Below the pieces are notes generated by a model that saw only the letters and a program-made list of their open reading frames with translations, had not been told where the DNA came from and did not search any database. DNA of 64,000 bases from Lepiota brunneoincarnata (taxonomy: Eukaryota > Basidiomycota > Agaricomycetes > Agaricales > Agaricaceae): contig JAEBUN010000005.1 in NCBI GenBank assembly GCA_023014365.1, positions 310,001-374,000 on the forward strand, given 5' to 3'. Of this stretch, positions 12,201 to 24,649 are shown piece after piece (the first letter of the stretch is position 1; the number at the start of each line of letters is the position of its first letter). The translations under genes were made by a program, and so were the position numbers.

Positions 12201-13962
12201 GAGACGCGCCCCCTCTTTAACGCAAGCGGAGCATCGAACTAAGCGGGCGGAGCTCGTGTTCTTTCCAAGACAAACTCTTGGCGGGAAAAGGATGACCAGA
12301 GGCAGGTGGGGGGGGGGAGGACCCACAAACAAAAGTTTTATACCCGAAACGAAACGTGAAGGAAGGGGGAAAGTAGGGAGACATTTAGTGCCGGGGTGGG
12401 CTACCTAACCAATCAATCTACTACCTCCATTGTTCGAGCCAAACGTTGATCAACAAAGCTACTCCATTTCTCAGAGCCGCATCAACTCTCGAATGCGAAT
12501 CGGGGGACCAGTTTTATTTCTCCTGATGGAATGTCGTCAAAAGCAAGCTCCGGCCAGGCCTCGGACATTTCACTTGTGGTGGTCCTGAAGACCTATCTGC
12601 TGAAAAATAAACCCTTGTACATACATTAAATCTCCGTCCTCCGTCTCGGTCAGTACAAAAACGTCGAAACGGATAGAACTTTCTTCGAGGTGGCGTGCGT
12701 ATTTATGTCATCCTGATACACAACAGACCCGGGCCACGGCCAGATCACAGTCAACCAACTTGGGGGAGTCCCTCGTCATTAGATGGTTGTTCGTTCTATC
12801 TCCAACAGGCAGTACTTCATCTGATCCCCCCTCCCCCTTCATTCATCCACTCCTCGAGTTCTCCTCATTTAAATTTAGCGGGAACGAGTACACTTTTTGC
12901 GGCGGCGTCCTCATCCCCGCTCATAATAAATCACATGTGAGGGTTTAATGAGCATCGAGCCTCGCCCATCGTATTGTACATTTATGCTGCGACGCATCAA
13001 ACCGAAACTTTGAAAGGCCTGTCCATCAATGAACATTCACTCTGCGTTGACAACAAGTTTCCAAGACTCGCTTAAGATCTCCTTCTTTCTCGTAGCGTTT
13101 CAGTTCACACGCCCATGTCCCTAGCTTGTGACCAGGTCTGTCTGTTCAACGAATTGAGAGTTTCACCCTAACTTATTTTGGGAAAGCCGCTGCCGACACT
13201 ACGCCTACACAATCAAGCGTTGGAGACAAGATGGACGCTTTGCGCACAACTAAATTTAATCCCCCCCCCCCAAGTCAGTCAGAGGAAATCTGATGATCGG
13301 TGTTAAAACTACACAGTCTATATCAGGTTGCCATCGATCACCCGCCACATTGGATAGGATGCCTTTGATTTCGAGGAAGAAGATGCAATAATGGCTATCT
13401 TGGGGCTTTGGGTTACTCCCAGTGTACTCCCATGAGAGAGGAATATTTCGAATGGGGTTAGTTGGTGATAACTATGGGTCCCGTTAGATAAGTGGAGGGC
13501 ACTGGGCTCTTTTACCTTCTGTAGCTCAGTATACTGCCTGTTTGTTGGACTTAAGGGCAATGGCAAATGCGAGAACATCTCGTTGTACTCGAGAGACGGA
13601 CAGTGTCGAAAGCAAATACCTACTTCACGGCTCGATAAGCTCCGTGCAAAGTTCGAGAATCTCGGCATGGGAAGAAACCTCCGAGGTTTATCACATGAAG
13701 ACCCTCTGGTTATTTATACGGGTCACAGGGCTCGTTGTCCCAGTTAGGTGTGCGTTGTAGTTTGGCCACTCATGCATCACGTCATTTACAAAGGAAGATA
13801 TCAATGACAGTATCAAGATTTTGATTTGTTATCTCTGCAGGTGCTCCTGCCGTTTTATTTAAAAAAGTGTTTCGTGCGTGTCAGCTCGTGATCCGAGAAG
13901 CACGTGATGCTCTCCATGTGCTAATTCTATATCACTCCCACTGTTACAACACATTAGTTCTC
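6272..13962. other. Long region without recognisable genes
   Basis: About 7.7 kb upstream of both the bHLH gene and the MurQ-kinase gene. It contains long poly-C and poly-A runs and many short opposing open frames with no recognisable domain. The largest (8520-8933 plus, 8717-9259 minus) overlap each other and look spurious. Part is presumably promoter and leader for the two divergent genes. A near-duplicate motif (GCGAGCTRGGCTCAAGCG) occurs twice around 6390-6450 in the bHLH upstream region. Confidence 0.5.
10782..10820. repeat. Short inverted repeat
   Basis: TTCGACTGT (10782-10790) and its exact reverse complement ACAGTCGAA (10812-10820) flank 21 bases. A smaller AAAT/ATTT inversion sits inside. 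It could be a protein-binding palindrome or chance. Confidence 0.4.
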
Positions 13963-16488
13963 ATGGCCGAAACACATTTCCTCTCGACCCCGGATCTCTC
14001 AGACCTGCAGACAGAGAACCGCAATGTGCGATCATCTGATATCGATATCGTAAGTACTCTTGAAATGTGCAGTAAGTTCCATCTCACCCGCCGGAGACAC
14101 TCCTACCGACGCCCCCGCTGAACATTATTAGAGATAATGAATCATGAAGACTCACAGGTAGCCAACTCAGTGGGACGTTGTCTTCAAGATATCGCCGCCA
14201 TCATCGATTTAGTTGCGGACAGAGTCAGGAACGGCGGGCGCGTCATTTATATCGGCGCCGGTTCCAGCGGGAGGTGAGGCTAAGGCTACTTCTATTTGAG
14301 GGTTCGAGAAGGGATGAACTCAGGGGTATCCCAGGCTTGGCATACTAGACGCCTCGGAAATGTAAGAAGGCTTTTTGGAGCGATCGACTCAGGACTCACT
14401 ATGACTCGAGGCATTAGACCACCAACGTTCTCTGCACCGCATTCCCAGTTCATTGGGTTAGATTCTTTTTTTTTTATTTATTCTCCAGCCCACCCCCCCC
14501 AAGCCAAAGGCTAATGTCATATGACTAGTATAATGGCTGGGGGTGACACTGCAATTAGAAAGGCAGTTGAGGGTGCTGAAGACTCGACGAGCCTCGCCGT
14601 TGATGACCTATGCGCTCTAGACCCTCCTTTATCTAAACTAGACACAGTCATCGGCATCGCAAGTTCGGGACGCACGCCATACGTCCTCGGAGGCCTGTCA
14701 TATGCCCACAACTTTGGGGCTCTTGCAATTGGAATATGTTGTGTGAAACCAAGCAGCATGCGAGGAGGCAAGTGCACCTATGTGATCGAGTGTGTTGTGG
14801 GACCGGAGTTAGTCACAGGAAGTACGAGGTTGAAAGCGGGCACGGCGACGAAAATGGTAACTTCCACTCTCTCTCTTGCCAACACATCCAACTCAATTGA
14901 AAGTGGCTGGTGTAGATTCTGAACATGATATCTACTGGTGTCATGATACGAATCGGAAAAACATATGGCAATTTGGCAAGTTCAGAAATATTCCTAAATA
15001 AGCGGCGGAGGCTCAAGGGAAAATCAAATTAGATGGTGGATGTGAAGCCCTCCAACAACAAACTCTCGGATCGCGCGCGTAGAATATTCAAGACAGTCCT
15101 TCCTACAACAATACTCTCCGACCTTCAGATTGATGAGCTCATTACATCTTGTAACGGCAACGTGAAACTATCACTAGTTACGCACTATCACAAATGCACG
15201 ATACCGGACGCTGCAACGATCCTCGCCAGTGCCGGAGGTGTTTTGAAGCGGGTTTTAGAAGTCTCGGATCTCCGTGAGGGAAGTTCTTCAATCCAGAGCT
15301 CCAACGTGGCCGGCCACCTCGTACTCTGCATTGACGCTGGTGGAACCAAGTGTAAAGCAGTTATTGCAAACCGAGATGGCATTCTTGCGGAGGGCGAAGC
15401 TGGGCCGTGCAATTTGTGAGCATCGCCTTTATGAAATAACACTGTCGATAACCTCATGCTTCTTAAGCGTCACCCTAGGGCATAACATTGCGTTGTCGAC
15501 GCTTAAAGAAGCGATCATTGACGCTCTCGCTCAACTCCCTTCGAGGTTGGCTGTAACGTCAGCTCTTCCTCCAAGGGACCATCTTTTCGCAGCGGCCTGG
15601 ATAGGTGGTGCTGGTCTTGACCGTGCAGCAGATCTCGCCTCTATCCGACTCCGCATCATGGCTCTCCTGAACCTCTCTAATCCTGCGACATTAATGGTCA
15701 CGAATGATGCTGCCCTCCTTTCTTCTGCAATAACTTTTCTTCAGGACCCTGATCCCGTAAAACCCGGAGTAACCGGCGGCATCGTTCTGGTTACTGGGAC
15801 AGGTACAATCGGGTACAGCTATAGTCTATCCACCGAAAGCAAATCCTCTCTCCCAAAACCTATAAACCGAACAAGTGGGTGGGGATATCTATTAGGCGAC
15901 GAAGGCTCTGCGTTTGCCATAGGAAGAGAAGCTATCCGAGCAGCACTAAATCACCACGACCGCGGTTTACCCCCAACTCCACTTCATCTTGCAGTGGCAA
16001 CCTTCTTTGGCTGTCAATCAATCGGAGAACTCATATCGGCAGTTTATTTGAACGACGTGCCCAGGCCGATATTGAAAGAAGGACAAGACCCTTCGTCAAT
16101 CGAACCAGACCCAAAACTACGGGTTGCTGGAGTCTGCCGAGTCGTTTTTGGCCGCGCTTTTCCCTCATCATCATCATCATCATGCGTCGATACGTCAGCT
16201 GCTGCTGCTGGCGATTCAGAAGCGCTGCAAATTGTGCGGAGCGCCGCTGCGTCAGTTGCAGATGTCGTTGCTTCTCTCCTTTCCGGGGACCACCCTACCA
16301 ATCCGACTACATCGGTGCTTGTATTTGGTGGTGCTTTGGCACAGATTCAAGCCTATCGCAGGATGATCATCGAGGACTTGCGGATTAGAGGCTACGAGTT
16401 CGCACGTTTGGAGCATGTGCCGAACGCTGCAGTGGCTGGAATCCAAATCCTCATACGCGATTTTTTATTGCAGTCAAGTCTGTCTTAG
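13963..16488 (+). CDS. Fusion of MurQ-like SIS-domain protein and BadF/N-acetylglucosamine-kinase-type kinase
   Basis: Eight exons read without any break: 13963-14071, 14132-14273, 14335-14361, 14418-14456, 14529-14856, 14916-14975, 15033-15415, 15468-16488. The N-terminal half is an N-acetylmuramic acid 6-phosphate etherase/glucokinase-regulator SIS domain: LSTPDL, STLEM, RVIYIGAGSSGRLGILDASE, PPTF, then IMAGGDTAIRKAVEGAED. Both glutamates tied to etherase catalysis in bacterial MurQ (in DASE and EGAED) are kept. The C-terminal half is an ASKHA kinase: phosphate-1 loop CIDAGGTKCKAV and phosphate-2 loop VTGTGTIGYSY followed by GWGYLLGDEGSAFAIG. Fungi are known to carry such fused 'glucokinase regulator family' proteins. 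Inferred role: cytosolic recovery of amino sugars, perhaps from ingested bacterial peptidoglycan. The exact substrate is not provable here. Confidence 0.9.
14976..15032 (+). other. GC-AG intron of the MurQ-kinase fusion gene
   Basis: Joining exon 6 (ending AATTTG at 14975) to exon 7 (starting ATGGTGG at 15033) restores an uninterrupted frame. The intron starts GCAAGT, matches the donor consensus except for T to C at position 2, and ends AAATTAG. It is 57 bp, like its GT-AG neighbours. Confidence 0.75.
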
Positions 16489-16540
16489 TTCAAGTTACAA
16501 ACAACATAGAGTCTGTCTTTTCTTATGGGATACGCACAAC

Positions 16541-19061
16541 CTATTCCCAAGCTTTAGCTTCCCCTTGTGCTACTAGAGCCTCCTCTGTGATGATAGAGCA
16601 CACGTATTCCGTCCTGGGGACAAGTTTATAGGACAGGGAAGGTGGCGGACCGAATCGACCATGTTGAGAACTGGAATCCGGTAAGAGGCCATGTGGGACG
16701 ATATCAAACGCCCACAAAATCCTAAGAAATTATGATTATATCAAAGGTCGAAAGTCCAATGACAACAGGGTAATCCTCCCCGTACCTGGCTGCGAGCAAG
16801 ACAAGCTGGTCAGTTGCTATATGCTGACCTGGACAGATTCGGCGACCAAATCCAAACGTCATGTTATAGTTCTTGAAGAAAGGATCGTCGTTGTCAAGAA
16901 AACGCTCGGGCTTAAATTCCTCGGGCTCGGGAAAGACCTGGACGTGAAATTGATAAAAACTCCCCTCTCTCTCCAGAGGTGAAGGAATCAAACTCGTACT
17001 TCAGGGTCTCGGGTGAGCCCACTGCAATGGTTGTCAGAATATCGAATTGATACAGGAAGCACACGAACTAAATATTGGCAATGACTGTACTTCCTGCAGG
17101 GATGAACATCCCATCGTAGACGTCATCCCTGATAACAGCATGGGGTATGCCGAGAGGATTAACGGGATGCCAACTGTAAAAGGAAGCAGGTAAACAACCT
17201 GTAATAGCAGGAATACCAAGTTCACGCTGACCGCAACGTCTCTTTCACGACCGCCCGTGTGTATTCCAAAGAGTTGAAATCTCCAAAATCGGGCATTCGG
17301 TGAGCCCCTACAACGGAGTCAATTTCCCCCCGAGCGGTCTTCATAACATCCGGAAACAGAACCATCGCCACTACCTCCTTCAGCCAATAGAAGTCAAAGG
17401 AGATTAAAATGGAAGCTTACATATGAATGCTTCAAACTCTCCAAGGGTCTGAGGGTTGTTAGGAGGAACAGGTCTCCTGACGAATCAAGTGCCCACAAGC
17501 ATTAATTACTTACGGTCGCTACACCCGCAGTATACGGAGAAGATATCATAACCGCCATTTCGGCGTCCGTGAGGCCATATTCTTGTTGTTTCCTTAAACC
17601 GTAGGAGGCGGCGCACAGCATACCTTCACCAGCCGAACTCCTTGTCTGGTTGAGAAAAGACGAGAATAGGCCATCTTCTACACGACGTTCTCTTTCAGGT
17701 TCTCTGCGGAACCATTGTAAACATCGCTATACGAGAACTGTTCAGATTACTTCTGGCCGTCTGGTGGTTAGAAAGGAGGGAATCTCACAGGTAAACGAAG
17801 AAGCACCGGAAACTAGAACCAAATAATCAGTAGACGTCAGGAACTTTGTTATCCCGCGCATACATGATCAACGAGATATTTCCCTGGGAGACTATTTTGA
17901 GTCTATCAGCAGCAGGACCCGCATCTCATAGATGTCGAATGCTAACAAATGTCTGAGAAAAGTTGTTATAGTGGGTAATATCGCACAGCACTATCGGGCA
18001 GCCAAATGCAAAAAAAGCCTACCTCAAAAATGCTGGGATCGTGGCGCGACCCATCTTTTCTTTCAGACTCGCTTCCCGACGCACTAGGGAACCACGTACA
18101 TCTTTCCACCCTAGCTTGCAAATCAAGATAACCACCATCGAGGTTTGATAAACGGCGGCCGTACGAGGTACAAAATGCGACCGAATGTATGGCCCTTGGG
18201 GTGAACCAAAAGTCTTATTTTTCTTCTTCCCTTTCTCAGGTTAAGCAAGTCACTCACCTACGAATATGAGAATGATAATTTTCCGTATTTTTCTCCAGGA
18301 GGAGGTCACGCATAAGTAGCTTGGATTCGATGTTCTCCAACGGTCTGAACTTTTTCGAAGCTTCCATATTGACAGCGGCGTTCATGAGCTAAAGTGCATA
18401 ATATTAGCACGTTACAGTTATACGAGGCAATTGGACGCACAGTTCTAAACCTCCTCTGTTTCTTTCCTGCGACGAGCAAGTGTTCCTCTTGAGTCTCTAC
18501 ACCATATTTTCACCGCTTAGTAGGGGGGTGGGGGCGGGTTGAGCGTCCATCGATTGCAGAATCCAAGAGAGGTCAGGATATACTCACTAAACTACATTCC
18601 GTGGTCTGCTGGAAGTAAGCGTGACCACGCTGGTCGAGTAGGTCCAGTGCGGCCTTGGGTGACCCAAGCACTGATGACCGAGGCCCAATCGTCATGAGCA
18701 TCAAACGGTATCCCACTGTGATTTACTGCCCGTCGTACCAATGGTAGGCTTGCCAAAATGCACAAAGTCCATCACGGACACCACACTACCTTGAAGTAAC
18801 TGAGGTTTAGAATGCAGATCTCACTTTGACAAAAGGCGATATCTCACCGTAGGTCTTGTTCCATCGCATGAACTTGACAGACAATGCATCTTTACTCCAA
18901 AAGTCCAGCACGCGAGACAACAGGGAAGGTCCTGGAGGTAAAGGCTTTTGAAGCAAAGAAAGCCTCGAATGAAGGACTATAGTACAAGAGAGTACGAAGA
19001 CTAGCAGTAACAAAGATGTGACGCTTTCAGCGGAAGGGAGGGACAACGTCTCTCCTATCAT
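16541..19061 (-). CDS. Cytochrome P450 monooxygenase, possibly inactivated
   Basis: ER-anchored heme monooxygenase in many small exons. Start at 19061 gives a hydrophobic anchor ([14 protein letters not shown]) and the proline hinge LPPGPS. Later pieces include [19 protein letters not shown] (C-helix region), TAGVAT in the I-helix, KETLR (ExxR), [24 protein letters not shown], and the heme-binding [10 protein letters not shown] with its cysteine. The last intron (GTACGG to TTCTTAG) leads to a final exon ending at a TAG at 16541-16543. The second half splices cleanly. The first half is damaged: at 18618-18611 the frame needed for the usual YSSRP motif requires removing one T, a stretch between B'- and F-helix regions seems missing, and the I-helix reads AGVAT rather than AGxDT. 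It may be a recent pseudogene or contain assembly indels. No neighbouring biosynthetic cluster is evident. Confidence 0.65.
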
Positions 19062-19584
19062 TCTGTCTTGGAGGTTGGATGGGCTACCAAGGGAAGAGTG
19101 AGCAGATATTTCCGAAAACCTATCGAGGTCCGAGGTGATTGGGGCACCTCGATCAACGGGGGTAACCGCGGTGGTCAGGAGACTTGTCCATCGTGACCGT
19201 GCGTCGTCGAAGCTGGAGCGACGTGATTACAGGAATGGATATACATTCAGTGAATTGGATCACTGTGGACTTCGATTGCGGTTGCCGCGCGCGAAGACTG
19301 ATATATGATGCATTATCAGGCAACTTGCTCGCATGAGGTCATAATCTATCCTGCTTTACATGGTTCCTGAAAATCCCACGTATTCGATGCAGTGGGTGCT
19401 ATTCAATCCATCTATGTATGGGCAAACTATTGTTGATATGGGGAAGAAAAGTGAGGTATCTAAGGCTCGGGCATCTGGAATCATGACTATTTTCAAGTTT
19501 AGATATTTCGAATTTGATTGAGAGAGGGCCCATGAATCCGGTTTCATCTTTCGCCTCTTCCTGAGCCTTTGCCAAGAGTGTTTA

Positions 19585-21509
19585 CTTTCGCTTAATCGTT
19601 TTTCGGCCAGTGATTGGACGAGACGTTTCCGGAAAAAATTGTAAGCAGCGTTCCTTGAATGCCTTGATGTCATCCACGTAGGATGCTGCTATAAGTGCTC
19701 GAGCGAATATGGAATTGATCTTAAAAGTCTCCCCGTACAGGGTAATCCGAGCTTCCGATGGCCTCTCCCCGCAGTAGCATACAGCAAATGTATCTTTGAG
19801 TTCCTTGGCCAGAGCCTCGAGCCGAGGTCGGTTGTCGAAGGTTGCCCCGAATGCTGCATGAATCATATCACGCTTCAACCTCCCTCCGTTCATACTCCCA
19901 TAAGGGCCGATGTACTCCTCGTCATAAGATTCCATACAGAAGCTGAGGTTTGTCGATTTGTTGTGGGCGTGGCGCAACGCAGTTGCAAGCCAGGACATAG
20001 AACGCCGAATCCCGGTCTTCCTCGATATCCTGAGACAGTTCAGTATCCGAGTAGAGGGGTGGTGACATGAGTTGCCACGTTGGACTTTTTTTCTTCAGCG
20101 TATATAATGCGCGGGAAAACAAAATAATACTATCCTGTGCGCTCCCTGTGTGTGCATGTCCTCTCGTCTTGCCGTCAAATCTGCGAGTTGGGGGGCACAA
20201 GTCCCAGTCAACCAAGAAACCCCCTCCCGTCTTCCCCAATCGCAATGATCCCAACACTTGTGTTGCGGTGCATCAAAATATGCCCCGTCATAGGTTGTGG
20301 AAGGTATGCATCAGTACAAGCAAGGGGAAGCCGAATCTTCCATCGCATTATTGCAGTCATAAGTTTATTTGTGGACCGAAACTCGGTCGGGCACCGGTAG
20401 ATCTTGTTCAAAGACATTCGATAGTACTGGAGATAAGCCAGGTTCGGCATACGCGAGGGCCCAGCCCTCGCCTCTCAGTCCATACGCATGCGTTCCATAT
20501 TATAGAAGTTCATCGCCACGACCGAAGGGCGCAACCAATGCACGGGACCCTCGAGACTCCGGTAAATATCCCCTTCTTTCTCCATTTCCTTGGCAGCGAA
20601 CCTCCAATAGCCTTGGATAAGGGCGAACATTTCCTGCGATTCGTCATAGGCTGTTATGCCCCTTTCGAATGGCGAACAGAGGCTATAGTAGGGGATATAA
20701 GATCGGATATGGGTATCATTTGTTCGGTTCTTTGAGTTCTTCATCCGAGGCTTGGCAGTCATGAGTTCTCTTGTGACGGATTTCGTGGTGGGGCTCATTC
20801 CGTTGTTTCAGCTTCGATGTGACGTCCTTGAGCTTGTGGATCAGGTCCACGTTCGAAAGCGGTGAGAGACGAGGGGTATCGCGAATGGAATTCTTCAGAG
20901 AGACGAGAGCTTTCAGGGGGCTCCCGTATTCAAAACGTTTCGTGACCACCCACAACACTACAATCCCAAGCGCATGGATCTAGGGCACGGGTCAACATGT
21001 AGCGGGGGTATATGAAACGAGTTGTCCCGCGGTTTTTGCAAGCTTTATTGGGGGGTCGCGCTCGAAAGGAAGCGGAGCATCTCGCGAATGCCGTTCTTTG
21101 GCGGGGGCGGGCATGTGAGATGGTCACCGACGGCCACCTATCATCATTAAAGACATCAACCCAACATATGAGAAACTAGGGCCCGAGAAATTCGGGAGGG
21201 AAGCTCGTCGCACGAGCTGTCCTTTTTTTTTTGTGGATGTTGACAAACTTGAGGTCTTCAGCTAAGCGGCCCACGGCTTCGATCTACATCAAGCCTCAAT
21301 TTTATCGAGCTTTGGGGCTCACGAACGATTTGTGCATCTTGGGCCCCGTCCCTGCTTCTACGAATCCAGCCCAGTGCTTCTTTCATATCATTCGAAGCAG
21401 CCGGAATATGATCAGTTGGGAGGAATCTGTTGGGAATTTCGTCGGGTGGCATAAGCCACACAAACTGTCTCTTCATTTCTTGAGCAAGGACTCTGGATTT
21501 TGTAGGCAC
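19585..21509 (-). pseudogene. Unidentified coding-like region, fragmented
   Basis: Several minus-strand open pieces follow one another: 21509-21258, 20958-20716, 20798-20475, 20450-20208, 19998-19582. They have ordinary amino-acid composition (for example FERGITAYDESQEMFALIQG and TFKINSIFARALIAASYVDD). They could be exons of one gene or remnants of a broken one; I could not join them into a single frame with confidence and recognise no domain. No function is proposed. Confidence 0.35.
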
Positions 21510-22060
21510 GAGTACCCGAGGGATAGGTGGGCTTGTCCAGAAGAGACTGGGTGTTGTGCTGACGGCGACGTAATGACCTACGAAAGGCTGTGCTGTAGTG
21601 AGGTGATAGTGCGCGGGTATGTCTTACAGATAGTTTTTATTTCTCTCTGCTTAGACATCGGCGGGAGTACTTTGATATGACGATTTCACTCTTATAGGAC
21701 AGTACATAGACATAGATAGCTGGCGAGGTCGCCCACAGCCCCTTAGACTTCTTGTTTCTGTGCTTATACCTCACTCATCTCTCCCTTCATACGTAATCTC
21801 CCCTATACTCATGCAAATACCCATATATCACGCCAGCTGTAGCTCACTTCCACTCTCTCGTCCTCCCTAAGAAAAGCCCTATCCAACCCCGCTCTCGCCA
21901 CGAACCACCCTCCCCTCTCCCTCTCGAACTCGTGAACCTTCCCACATAATACTACTTCATCCAAAGAGCCGGTACTATTAGCAAGTTGTAGCGAGTCGCA
22001 TTTGAGTGGCAGAGATTGGGTCCACGACTCTATTGGCTCCAGGTCCGTCGCCCACAATGC

Positions 22061-22561
22061 TTAAGAAATTTCGACACAGACGATGCCCGAGACATCATTC
22101 TCAAGTAAAGGGGGCACTTCGAACTCGATACCGGCGCCAGGCCCGAACATTAAGCGCACTGAGCCACCACTGCACGGACCTTCCCTTGGAAAAGTTTAGT
22201 CAACAAACCCCCAATCCCTGTTGTACAAGTACAATGAGGAGCCCTTACCTAAATAAGTTGCAAACGAGTGGGTGGGAAAGTGGGGTAACATGTATGATAC
22301 TCCGAACTTCATCATTGGATTGTGTCCCCGAGATGTTCGTACACTGGCCCAAAGTGTAGGATACGGTTTCACATGGATCTCCCAAGCGATGTTCTCGGCA
22401 CAATTTGAGGCGACGATCCTTTGGAATACGACAAAGATGTAAACAAGTAAGCAGGATGTATAAGTCAAATGGGAGGGGGAAGCTGTTCCTACCCGCGCAT
22501 TCGTGCCTGTCAACATGGATGCAAATGCAATGCAAGCAGCGATGGATGCAGTGAATTTCAT
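22061..22561 (-). CDS. Small secreted six-cysteine protein, copy 1 (intact)
   Basis: Three exons: 22561-22493, 22418-22249, 22184-22061. They encode about 120 residues. Exon 1 is a signal peptide (MKFTASIAACIAFASMLTG then TNA). The mature part has six cysteines in the contexts KLC, GDPC, LGQC, LVC, GPC and IVC, with the family motif YTLGQC and SNDEVRSI. Introns are GT-AG with CAAAG and CCAAG acceptors. The same exon structure and cysteine spacing recur in the plus-strand gene at 34517 and, broken, at 27884. I do not know this family by name. A role as an extracellular or effector-like protein is inference from size, secretion signal and duplication. Confidence 0.75.
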
Positions 22562-24645
22562 GGTAAGAATTTCAAGCTGTTGTAGAAGTGGTCGATTTAT
22601 ATTCCAAGGGAGCCCGGCATCTGCCCGAGCGCTATCCAAAAGTGTCAATCGAGCTGAACAGGCTGTCGCATGACGACAGGCCTTCCTGACGTCGAGTCAT
22701 GGAATGAATTCCTGGAAGAATATCATGTTCCTTCTAGTCCTTGTAAGCCCTGTCCGAGGGATCGCGTTCTTCATGGCACTCCCCATTCTATATCCGCAAC
22801 ACCAAACGGCGCCCCCTGCAGAATCGCCTGAGGCCGAAACCGCTGCTCCTGGCTACGCCTCGAGTGGAGAATAGATAATCCATGTCTATGAGCGCTACGA
22901 ATGGCCGCCCCGTACTCTACAGTGCAACGGGGGTCCAGGACATGTATTAGGACCCCCAGATCGAGTAGTCAGATTCAATCTTCTCACATTTAGCAGCTAG
23001 CAGATACGTAGGGCTCTTCTGAAATTAACCTCACCGTCTTTGCCGCCCGCCAAGCCTCACAAAAAGGAGTTCACTCCCATCTTGATATGACATGACGAAC
23101 CGCTACAGCTTTGGCACATGCACAATGGCTCAGTGTACCTCTCTGGTCGCGGGAAACATGTGGCTTGTTCTCGCTCAAACATGGGCCGTTTGTGACCTGT
23201 GAGTAGTAATATTTAAGACACCATTGAGTACCGGAGTGAGGCAGAAGCGGAGATAGCGGACACAGACCAGGAACAATAATGTTCTCCAATAATTTGCGTT
23301 CAACCCTCGAATCGACTTTACTCCTTCCGTTTACATCTCCACGACACCAGAAATTATCACCGCTCTTGTGTGTTAGGAGGGGGCTTGGTGATGAATGACA
23401 ACTTGCACATCGTGACATCGTCAGTATATCCCTCGTGGGCAGGGAACCGATGCCTCTCTTTTTCTCCGAAGGTGCTGCTGTGTCGTTAAGATTGCGGACT
23501 GTGAGGGTCATGACAGTTTACGAGATGGTGCCAGACGAGTCGAAGTGCACCCAAGGACCGTGTCTGTAGGATAGTGGACTTGTGAGCATACGGCGACGGA
23601 TAAATGCATGTTGCCGTCACCCTAATACCAAAGGGCCTAGGACACAAAACAAACAATCAGGCTAACAGAGCTGTTTCGCCTTTGGTTGAAGGACCCTTAT
23701 TGGTAATGTATTACGATAACACGATCAATGTCGAGCCAACATGCCACAACTTCCCCCACCATTATGCTCCCCCCAATTTATCGCTAGCCATCCCTGGGTG
23801 GGTCACATTCCACGGGAGTTCCTTCCTAGCCGCTTCGTAGGGGCGGGTGAAGCGGATTTTCTGCTCCAAGTTGATCCTTCCGAGGTACAGCCAGCCCACC
23901 CTGACAAACCGGTTTGAGGAGTGTCATTCAGGACTGGGGTGGAATCTTGTTCCTGCTCATGGAAATTTGCCATTGGCAAGAGGTGGCTTGGTCAATCTCA
24001 GAAGTGCGGCCCTACTTGACTATACCCGCAAAAATACCTTACGCCCGTCTAAAATACACATTGGCGGTACTAGTGCCAAATACCTAGTGCAGTCCGTCTG
24101 TGAGTCGGTGGTCAGAAAGCTGAAATTTGGATTACATATTACTATTCTATTCGAGCACCGTTATGAAATACTGGAGGGCCTTCTATGGTATTCAGCACCC
24201 AGCTTTCAAGTACCAACAGTCCGTACATGGTTTCACAGCCGCCCGCGATGCTCAATCCACTAGTAGAGTTACCCAAGCTCACCGCTCCTCAGTGTGCCTC
24301 TAGGCCCTCCAATTCATTGACTAGCAAACAATACTTTCCCTCATGCATTCTTCATTGTTTCCCCCATTTAGCCTTCCTCTTTTGCACTCACATCTAGCGC
24401 TTGTGAGTTTCTCACACCAATTCCCTATGATGCGGTACAGCCACTCCGAGCATCCATTTCGGACTACTCGTTCTATGCCCACCCTTTCCCACCCAAACCT
24501 CATTGCGCATTAATCCTGCCCTTTCAATGTTTTAACACCCTTCCATCTCCTCCAGAGTGATGATACATTCTAACCTATGGGCATGAACTGCGAGAGGAGG
24601 CTGTTTCCCATGCTTATCGAGATTCTGACCCTACTTTCTTCACAG
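22562..24645. other. No recognisable gene
   Basis: About 2 kb between the secreted-protein gene and the ELP3 remnant. Open frames at 23071-23511 (minus) and 23847-24263 (plus) have no recognisable motifs. The latter may be degraded coding sequence. Nothing further can be supported. Confidence 0.4.
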
Positions 24646-24649
24646 TATA

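Noticed and set aside
16124..16366. Plus-strand frame with a polyhistidine run
   Set aside because: Shadow of the TCA-rich serine stretch in the kinase domain, which is read in another frame.
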